NCBI GenBank assembly: GCA_025455225.1 | Contig: JALOMY010000040.1 | Coordinates: 1-12,619, forward strand | Direction of reading: 5' to 3' | DNA length: 12,619 bases | Origin: Cyclobacteriaceae bacterium | GTDB taxonomy: Bacteria > Bacteroidota > Bacteroidia > Cytophagales > Cyclobacteriaceae | Shown here: positions 7,836-12,619 of the stretch, piece by piece | How positions within the stretch are numbered: the first letter of the stretch is position 1 | How the letters are laid out: the number at the start of each line of letters is the position of its first letter | Program-made: the position numbers and the translations under genes | Notes under the pieces: model-generated | The model's database searches: none | The model's input: only the letters and a program-made list of their open reading frames with translations | Told to the model about the DNA's origin: nothing

Positions 7836-8249
7836 TTATTGATTGGCTTTTCGGCCTTCTTCAAGTGCCTTCAGCATGTTCTCTTTAACCTGCTGTATGC
7901 GTTTCATCTCATCCTCCAGGTACTTTTGAAGTTCATCGCCTTTAAAATCTTCAGGTTTGAATTCACGCATCCATACCATCATACTTCTGCTGGCTGAGTC
8001 AATCTGTGAAACGGTTGCTTCCATTTCCATTCGCTTTTCCTCAACCAGGTCGGTTGAGTTGGCCAGTTTGTCTTTTAATTCGCGCTTCAGTCGGTTCAAC
8101 TCACCCATGCTGGGCATAATTTCATCGTGAACATCCATTACCTGTTCGTAAAGTGGTTTTTCCTCTTTTTTATTTTCGCTGGATTTTGTTGAACAACCAA
8201 CCATCAGGATTCCCAGGAAAAGAGCCGTTAATGCAAACGTTTGTTTCAT
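7836..8249 (-). CDS. Small coiled-coil lipoprotein of unknown function
   Basis: A 137-residue protein. The N-terminus is a lipoprotein signal: basic MKQ, a hydrophobic stretch and the lipobox LMVGC with Cys19 as the probable lipidated residue. The mature part starts with a Ser/Lys/Glu-rich linker and is then almost wholly charged helix. It has heptad-like stretches around 33-90 (many Met, Lys and Glu) and again at 105-135. An aromatic patch 'SMMVWMREFKPEDF' lies between them. I recognise no functional domain; similar short Bacteroidota lipoproteins are annotated as hypothetical. It stands alone on the minus strand, convergent with the ChaN-family gene and divergent from the aromatic amino acid operon, with which it shares an upstream region. 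Confidence 0.7.
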   Translation of the reverse strand: MKQTFALTALFLGILMVGCSTKSSENKKEEKPLYEQVMDVHDEIMPSMGELNRLKRELKDKLANSTDLVEEKRMEMEATVSQIDSASRSMMVWMREFKPEDFKGDELQKYLEDEMKRIQQVKENMLKALEEGRKANQ

Positions 8250-8387
8250 AGTCTGATTTAAAGATTTATTTCATAAAACTACCCGGATTAGCGTTTACCA
8301 CCCCTATACTAACAAGCGATAGGACAAAAAAAGTTTATTCAAATATTTTGCGAACCAAATAAAATCATCTTTCTTTAAAGTATTGAA
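8250..8387. promoter_or_regulatory. Divergent intergenic region expected to hold the operon promoter
   Basis: This 138-base AT-rich stretch separates the lipoprotein start (- strand) from the leader peptide start (+ strand), so promoters for both should lie here. For the + strand the only candidate I can point to is TATTTTG at 8344-8350, which is one base shorter than the Bacteroidota -7 consensus TAnnTTTG. It has no convincing TTG at the matching -33 distance, so the assignment is weak. An in-frame TAA at 8376-8378 closes the leader frame upstream. No other gene is seen in it. Confidence 0.35.
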
Positions 8388-8483
8388 ATGAAAATGAACA
8401 GCATCAGCACATCATTCTGGTTTTATTACTATTACTTTTTTAGACCCCAGCCGGGATTTAAACGAGTAGCATGTTGTTGTTGA
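8388..8483 (+). CDS. Aromatic leader peptide (Phe/Tyr/Trp attenuator)
   Basis: A 31-codon ORF with ATG at 8388 (second in-frame ATG at 8394), stop TGA at 8481-8483 and an in-frame stop 12 bases before the start. Residues 10-18 (8415-8441) are nine aromatics in a row, FWFYYYYFF. The tail is RPQPGFKRVACCC. Such runs mark leader peptides whose translation speed reports charging of the matching tRNAs, as in enterobacterial PheL and TrpL. It lies 73 bases upstream of the prephenate dehydratase start, with an intrinsic terminator between them, and precedes a complete Phe/Tyr branch operon including DAHP synthase. The mix of one Trp, four Tyr and five Phe codons (four Phe within the run, one at residue 24) suggests that it responds to all three aromatic amino acids. 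The peptide itself probably has no function beyond its translation. Confidence 0.87.
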   Translation: MKMNSISTSFWFYYYYFFRPQPGFKRVACCC

Positions 8484-8519
8484 TGTAAGCGATAACGAAG
8501 AACTCTGAAAAGTCCCGGT
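8450..8519 (+). promoter_or_regulatory. Predicted antiterminator pairing of the attenuator
   Basis: Bases 8450-8459 (G CCGGGATTT, inside leader codons 21-24) can pair with 8510-8519 (AAGTCCCGG T). This gives five G-C pairs, three A-U pairs and two G-U wobbles, ten in total. The second strand contains the whole 5' arm of the terminator core except nothing more than its pairing register, so the two structures are mutually exclusive. Inside the loop, GAGT (8464-8467) and ACTC (8502-8505) could add four more pairs. A ribosome stalled early in the aromatic run (8415-8441) would leave 8450 onward free, favouring this structure and read-through. The pairing is read by eye; no folding energy was computed. 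Confidence 0.65.
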
Positions 8520-8539
8520 AAAAAACCGGGACTTTTTTT
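8508..8539 (+). terminator. Intrinsic terminator (attenuator) upstream of prephenate dehydratase
   Basis: A perfect nine-pair stem, AGTCCCGGT (8511-8519) and ACCGGGACT (8525-8533), closes a five-A loop. Three A-T pairs can extend the stem (8508-8510 with 8534-8536), and seven Ts run from 8533 to 8539. It lies after the leader peptide stop and 17 bases before the prephenate dehydratase ATG. A terminator directly in front of an operon's first structural gene makes sense as a conditional attenuator. The lipoprotein gene upstream is on the other strand, so there is no other + strand gene for it to end. Confidence 0.92.
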
Positions 8540-8556
8540 ATGCCTGTTTTAAAAAA

Positions 8557-9396
8557 ATGAAAAAGAAAAAGATTAAAGTGGCCATTCAGGGTATATCCAC
8601 AAGCTTCCATGAAGTGGCGGCCTTGACCTGGTTTCATGAGCCCGTAGAAATTATTGAATGCATGACGTTTCATGCGTTGTGCGAGGCTCTTGATAAAGGT
8701 AAAGCCGACTATGCTGTAATGGCCATTGAAAATTCCATTGCAGGCAGCATTCTGCCAAATTATTTCCTGTTACAGCAGTACCATTTTAATATTACCGGAG
8801 AAATTTACCTGCCTATTCATTTACACCTTTTAGCGTTACGCGGAGTTAAATTAAGGGACGTAGCGTGCATTGAGTCGCACCCCATGGCCATCCGTCAATG
8901 CTCTGAATTTCTCCATGCTTTGAATGGAATTGAAATACGCGAAAGTGACGATACAGCATTTTCAGCCAGAAAAGTAAAGGAGCTGAAATTGAAAAATACG
9001 GCAGCCATAGCCAACGAATTTGCTGCCAAAAAATTCGGATTGCAGATCCTGGAACGGAGAATTGAAACGCATAAGAAAAACTTCACCCGTTTTCTGATTC
9101 TGAACCGCAGATCCGTGCAGACGGCTGATGCGAATAAGGCATCCCTCAGTTTTGAAGTGGCCAATGAGGTTGGCAGCCTTGCTGATGCATTAATGACCTT
9201 TAAAACCAACAGCATTAATCTCACTAAAATTCAATCCATTCCAATTATCGGTAAGCCGAATGAGTATTCTATTCATGTCGATGTGGAGTGGAAGCGCAGA
9301 AAAAATTATGATGAAGCCATGAAACAGGTATTGCGACAGGTAAAGAATCTGAATGTTCTGGGTGAGTATAAGAAGGCTAAAATCGAATACAATTAA
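8557..9396 (+). CDS. pheA: Prephenate dehydratase with C-terminal ACT domain
   Basis: A 279-residue stand-alone enzyme (no chorismate mutase fused) that converts prephenate to phenylpyruvate, the Phe-specific step. Catalytic-domain motifs are present: AIENSIAGS (56-64), ESHPMAIRQC (106-115), SDDTAFSARKV (130-140), AAIANEFAAKKFGL (149-162) and NFTRF (175-179), which contains the essential Thr177. The ACT domain (about 195-275) should bind Phe for feedback. It has GSLA where the GALV motif is usual and KIQSIP where ESRP is usual, so inhibition may differ from classical enzymes. The start region is AT-rich (ATG followed by four Lys codons) without a Shine-Dalgarno sequence, as is usual in Bacteroidota. 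Expression should depend on read-through of the terminator at 8508-8539. Confidence 0.93.
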   Translation: MKKKKIKVAIQGISTSFHEVAALTWFHEPVEIIECMTFHALCEALDKGKADYAVMAIENSIAGSILPNYFLLQQYHFNITGEIYLPIHLHLLALRGVKLRDVACIESHPMAIRQCSEFLHALNGIEIRESDDTAFSARKVKELKLKNTAAIANEFAAKKFGLQILERRIETHKKNFTRFLILNRRSVQTADANKASLSFEVANEVGSLADALMTFKTNSINLTKIQSIPIIGKPNEYSIHVDVEWKRRKNYDEAMKQVLRQVKNLNVLGEYKKAKIEYN

Positions 9397-9447
9397 TAAC
9401 GATCAGAATTAATTAACGAAATGAATTAAACCGAAGAATCGATACCT

Positions 9448-10650
9448 ATGATTTCAACAGCAAGACGAATAGCGAATGTGGAGGAATATTACTTCAGTAA
9501 AAAGCTGGCGGAGGTGCGTTCGTTGGATACACCTGAATGGCGTGTTATCAACCTGGGAATTGGCAGCCCTGATCTGGCCCCTGCAGAACCTATAATTGAT
9601 GCATTAGCGAATTCGGCACGGCAACCGGGCAATCATGGCTATCAACCTTACAAGGGAATTCCGGATTTGCGGAAAGCGATCAGCTTGTTCTACAACCGTG
9701 TATATCAGGTGCAACTGAATCCGGATACAGAGATTCTTCCTTTGATGGGATCGAAGGAAGGTATTCTTCATATCAGTCTGGCTTTTCTTAATGAGGAAGA
9801 TGAGGTGTTAATCCCTGATCCCGGCTATCCTACCTATTCATCGGTTACACGGTTATCCGGTGCAAAGGTCGGCACCTATGCTTTGAAGGAAGAATTGGGA
9901 TGGAAGATCGATCTGGATGAATTGGCCAAACGTGATTTTTCCCGGGTAAAAATTATGTGGATCAACTTTCCGCACATGCCTACGGGAACAACAGCAACAC
10001 GCGAAGAATTACAGGCCTTGGTTAATCTTGCCAGAAAGCACCAGTTTCTGATTGTGAATGATAATCCGTATAGCCTGATTCTTAATGATCAACCGATCAG
10101 TATTCTCTCTCTCGAAGGCGCTGCCGATGTTGCGCTCGAATTAAATTCGTTAAGTAAGTCACACAACATGGCCGGCTGGCGTATCGGTTGGGTGGCAGGT
10201 CGAAAAGAACTGGTTGATGCCGTACTTCAGGTTCGCAGCAATATGGACTCGGGTATGTTCCTGGGTTTACAGCATGCTGCGGTTGAAGCCTTGAAAAATG
10301 ACAGCTCGTGGTTTAAGAATTTAAATTCCATTTACGCGCAAAGGAAAAACGTGGCTCATCAGATCCTTGACTTGCTGGGTTGTTCCTATGCAATCCCACA
10401 ATCCGGATTATTTGTTTGGGCGAAAGTTCCGGATACTATTGCTGACGTTGAAAAATGGGTTGACGAAATTCTTTATCAAACGAAAGTATTTATCACACCG
10501 GGTTTTGTCTTTGGTGAATCCGGTAAAAGATACATCCGCATATCGTTATGTTCCCCGGAAGAAAAATTGTCGGAAGCAAGAGACCGCATTGGGAATTGGG
10601 TTAAAAGTAAATCCCTTAAGGAACAATCATCAAAAACAGTAACTGCATGA
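9448..10650 (+). CDS. Class I/II PLP-dependent aminotransferase, likely aromatic (Phe/Tyr)
   Basis: A 400-residue fold-type I aminotransferase. The PLP-binding lysine is Lys237 in 'LNSLSKSHNMAGWRIGWVAG'. Asp205 and Tyr208 (DNPY) match the PLP-ring contacts of aspartate aminotransferase, and Arg364 in RYIRIS matches the substrate carboxylate arginine. The usual N-P-T-G motif reads HMPTG at 176-180, so the Asn that normally contacts PLP O3' is Met177. General similarity is to the LL-diaminopimelate/aspartate aminotransferase group. Placement between pheA and tyrA makes the last step to Phe and Tyr (phenylpyruvate and 4-hydroxyphenylpyruvate transamination) its most likely role, which is inference from context. 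The start at 9448 is 51 bases after pheA; an ATG at 9421 stops after two codons. The stop overlaps tyrA by four bases. Confidence 0.88.
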   Translation: MISTARRIANVEEYYFSKKLAEVRSLDTPEWRVINLGIGSPDLAPAEPIIDALANSARQPGNHGYQPYKGIPDLRKAISLFYNRVYQVQLNPDTEILPLMGSKEGILHISLAFLNEEDEVLIPDPGYPTYSSVTRLSGAKVGTYALKEELGWKIDLDELAKRDFSRVKIMWINFPHMPTGTTATREELQALVNLARKHQFLIVNDNPYSLILNDQPISILSLEGAADVALELNSLSKSHNMAGWRIGWVAGRKELVDAVLQVRSNMDSGMFLGLQHAAVEALKNDSSWFKNLNSIYAQRKNVAHQILDLLGCSYAIPQSGLFVWAKVPDTIADVEKWVDEILYQTKVFITPGFVFGESGKRYIRISLCSPEEKLSEARDRIGNWVKSKSLKEQSSKTVTA

Positions 10651-11549
10651 AAGTAACGATTATAGGATTGGGTTTGATTGGCGGATCAATGGCAATTGAT
10701 TTACGCAAGTCTGGTTTTGCCCATGTGTTAATTGGTGTGGACTCCAATTCTCAGCATGCTGAAAAGGCCGTTCAGCTTGGAATTGTTGACCGGGTTGAGC
10801 CTGAGGACAAGGCCCTTTCGGATGCTGATGTAGTTTTAGTCACTATCCCGGTAAATGCCTTATCAGCATTACTGCCTTCGATACTCGATTCAGTTAACGA
10901 TCGCGCAGTCGTAATTGATACCGGATCAACGAAAGCCCAGATTTGTCGCTCAGTACATTCACATCCAAAGCGAAATCAATTCGTTGCGGCACACCCGATT
11001 GCCGGAACTGAGAACTCAGGCCCCACGGCTGCCTTCTCCGGTCTTTTTACCAACAAGACAACCATAATTTGCGAACAGGAAAAATCATCACCTTATGCAT
11101 TAGGGTTAACGCAAAAACTTTTCAGTGACCTGCAATTGAAGATCACCTATATGCAGCCTGATGAGCATGACCGACATGTTGCTTATGTATCGCATCTTTC
11201 ACATGTCAGTTCGTTTTTATTAGGGCAAACTGTTTTGGATATCGAGCGCGATGAGAAGAATATTTTTACACTCGCAGGAAGCGGTTTTGCTTCTACTGTT
11301 CGATTGGCGAAAAGTTCCCCAGCAATGTGGGCACCCATCTTTGAACAAAACATGGAATACCTCAGCCAGGCACTTCAGGAATACATTATACACCTGCAGC
11401 GATTTCAGTATCACCTCATGAAAAAAGATACCGAAGCGTTATTCCATACAATGATGGAAGCTAACCAGATAAGAAGAGTACTGGAAGGATTTGAAAATAA
11501 AGTAGACCTTACTAATCAACCAATTAAACCAACGGAACAAGCTGCTTAA
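10647..11549 (+). CDS. tyrA: Prephenate dehydrogenase
   Basis: A 300-residue protein that oxidatively decarboxylates prephenate to 4-hydroxyphenylpyruvate, the Tyr-specific step. The N-terminal Rossmann motif is VTIIGLGLIGGS, and the acidic Asp32 in GVDSN at the end of the second strand favours NAD+ over NADP+. The catalytic histidine is His116 in 'VAAHPIAGTENSGP'. 'DEHDRHVAYVSHLSH' (162-176) is the conserved substrate-site helix. There is no ACT domain and no fused chorismate mutase, consistent with mutase activity being supplied by the next gene. The ATGA overlap with the aminotransferase gene and the 12-base gap to the DAHP synthase gene place it in the middle of the operon. Confidence 0.92.
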   Translation: MKVTIIGLGLIGGSMAIDLRKSGFAHVLIGVDSNSQHAEKAVQLGIVDRVEPEDKALSDADVVLVTIPVNALSALLPSILDSVNDRAVVIDTGSTKAQICRSVHSHPKRNQFVAAHPIAGTENSGPTAAFSGLFTNKTTIICEQEKSSPYALGLTQKLFSDLQLKITYMQPDEHDRHVAYVSHLSHVSSFLLGQTVLDIERDEKNIFTLAGSGFASTVRLAKSSPAMWAPIFEQNMEYLSQALQEYIIHLQRFQYHLMKKDTEALFHTMMEANQIRRVLEGFENKVDLTNQPIKPTEQAA

Positions 11550-11561
11550 CACTTAATATTT

Positions 11562-12619
11562 ATGAAAAAGGAAATGCAAGTTAAAACTATCGATACCTGG
11601 GGTATAGTCCCCCAATTAGGCAAACAACCCCTAATCATCAGTGGGCCATGCAGTGCCGAAACCGAACACCAGATGATTACCACGGCCAAGCAAATAGCAG
11701 CTACAGGTAAAGTGCATGTGCTTCGGGCCGGTATATGGAAGCCCCGGACGCGACCCGGTCAGTTTGAAGGTATGGGCCAGGAAGGATTGAATTGGTTAAT
11801 CCAGGCAAAACAGGAAACCGGTTTGCCGGTTGCCACGGAAGTTGCAAATGCCAGCCATGTGGAAGCTTGTTTGAAAGCGGGTGTTGATGTTCTATGGGTG
11901 GGTGCCCGTTCAACAGTTAATCCATTTTCTGTCCAGGAAATTGCCGATGCACTTAAAGGTGTTGATGTTCCAGTACTCGTAAAGAATCCTGTTAATCCTG
12001 ATCTCGAGTTATGGATCGGGGCATTGGAGCGCCTACATAAAGCAGGTATTACCCGGTTGGCTGCCATTCATCGCGGGTTCTCTTCTTTTGAAAAAGGCCC
12101 CTTTCGTAATGCACCTATGTGGGATCTCGCCATTGAATTGAAAACTAAAATGCCTGAACTGGATATCGTTTGCGACCCCAGCCATATTTGTGGAACACGT
12201 GAACTGATTCCGTTCATTGCACAAAAAGCACTTGACCTGGATATGGCCGGCCTCATGATTGAAAGCCATATTCACCCGGATGCCGCATGGAGTGACGCAA
12301 AACAACAGGTTACACCATCGGCATTAGCTAAAATCATTGACAGCCTGGTGGTGCGAACACCTTCAACCGAAGATAAGCAAGTCAAGGATGCGTTAAGCCT
12401 GTTCCGTGATCAGATCGACCAGCTGGATGATGAGATTATGCAAAAGCTGGCTGCGCGAATGAAAATATCTGAGAAAATTGGCCAGTTCAAAAAGGAAAAC
12501 CAGATTACCATTTTGCAGGTTAACCGGTGGGAAGAGATCATCCATACCCGTGTGGCCCTGGGGCTGGCAATGGGTTTAAGCGAAGAGTTTTCGCGTGAAA
12601 TGCTGAAGCTGGTGCATCA
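11562..12619 (+). CDS. Bifunctional DAHP synthase / chorismate mutase type II (3' end cut by window)
   Basis: The frame from ATG at 11562 stays open to the window edge (352 complete codons). Residues about 20-260 are a type I-beta DAHP synthase: ISGPCSAETEHQ (26-37), 'RAGIWKPRTRPGQFEG', VGARSTVNPFS, VKNPVNPD, AAIHRGFSS, CDPSHICGTRE and 'GLMIESHIHPDAAWSD'. This enzyme condenses phosphoenolpyruvate with erythrose 4-phosphate, the entry to the shikimate pathway. From about 270, 'LFRDQIDQLDDEIMQKLAAR' and 'KISEKIGQFKKENQI' are the start of an AroQ-type chorismate mutase, making prephenate for the pheA and tyrA products. Only the end of the mutase domain appears to be missing. The fusion in this order is typical of Bacteroidota. 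A mutase domain on DAHP synthase can also mediate feedback, but that is not shown here. Confidence 0.93.
   Translation, partial: MKKEMQVKTIDTWGIVPQLGKQPLIISGPCSAETEHQMITTAKQIAATGKVHVLRAGIWKPRTRPGQFEGMGQEGLNWLIQAKQETGLPVATEVANASHVEACLKAGVDVLWVGARSTVNPFSVQEIADALKGVDVPVLVKNPVNPDLELWIGALERLHKAGITRLAAIHRGFSSFEKGPFRNAPMWDLAIELKTKMPELDIVCDPSHICGTRELIPFIAQKALDLDMAGLMIESHIHPDAAWSDAKQQVTPSALAKIIDSLVVRTPSTEDKQVKDALSLFRDQIDQLDDEIMQKLAARMKISEKIGQFKKENQITILQVNRWEEIIHTRVALGLAMGLSEEFSREMLKLVH

Noticed and set aside
8282..8286. CCCGG that could pair with CCGGG at 8451-8455 as an extra leader RNA segment
   Set aside because: Only five pairs, and it probably lies upstream of the transcription start, so it would not be in the RNA.
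8540..8560. Six-codon ORF (ATG CCT GTT TTA AAA AAA TGA) whose stop overlaps the pheA start
   Set aside because: It could in principle couple translation to pheA, but it is very short, has no regulatory codons, and AT-rich sequence gives such ORFs easily.
8458..8673. Open frame on the - strand covering the attenuator and the start of pheA
   Set aside because: It is antisense to pheA and to the leader/terminator, has no recognisable domain, and is explained by the complementary coding sequence.
11701..12305. Several overlapping - strand open frames at the right end
   Set aside because: They lie opposite the DAHP synthase/chorismate mutase gene, whose + strand frame is continuous with conserved motifs from 11562 to the edge.
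1..12619. CRISPR arrays, transposons, phage genes, tRNA or rRNA genes
   Set aside because: No direct-repeat arrays, terminal inverted repeats with transposase, or RNA gene signatures were seen; all gene content is ordinary chromosomal metabolism and envelope functions.

Overview
The window reads as an ordinary chromosomal stretch from a member of the Bacteroidota, most likely a Cytophagales-type marine or soil bacterium. The reasons are: AT-rich start regions without clear Shine-Dalgarno sequences; an amidase/MCE-protein pair; a Bacteroidota-style fused DAHP synthase/chorismate mutase; a Gram-negative DivIVA-like protein; and a ChaN-family gene. No phage, insertion sequence, CRISPR array, tRNA or rRNA was seen, and base composition looks even throughout.

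Layout. Positions 1-3612 (+ strand): the tail of an N-acetylmuramoyl-L-alanine amidase, an MlaD/MCE lipid-transport protein, an acyl-CoA carboxylase carboxyltransferase subunit of the methylcrotonyl-CoA type, and a SirB1-like transglutaminase-fold protein. A probable intrinsic terminator follows at 3633-3664. Positions 3609-4803 (- strand): a 4'-phosphopantetheinyl transferase overlapping a secreted peroxiredoxin/thioredoxin-like protein. Positions 4877-7826 (+ strand): a seven-bladed WD40 protein, then a tightly overlapping trio of DivIVA-like coiled-coil protein, dihydroneopterin aldolase (folB) and ChaN-family protein. Positions 7836-8249 (- strand): a small coiled-coil lipoprotein.

Positions 8388-12619 (+ strand) are the most interesting part. 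They hold an aromatic amino acid operon: prephenate dehydratase, aminotransferase, prephenate dehydrogenase and (open at the right edge) DAHP synthase/chorismate mutase. Together these cover entry into the shikimate pathway and the whole chorismate-to-Phe/Tyr branch.

The 307-base gap before this operon is not empty. It encodes a 31-residue leader peptide with nine aromatic residues in a row (FWFYYYYFF). A strong intrinsic terminator (8508-8539) sits just in front of the prephenate dehydratase start. A segment inside the leader ORF (8450-8459) can pair with the 5' arm of that terminator. This is the architecture of a ribosome-mediated transcription attenuator. It appears able to sense Phe, Tyr and Trp together, which fits an operon that contains the DAHP synthase step shared by all three. 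The leader peptide and terminator are directly visible; the switching mechanism is inferred.
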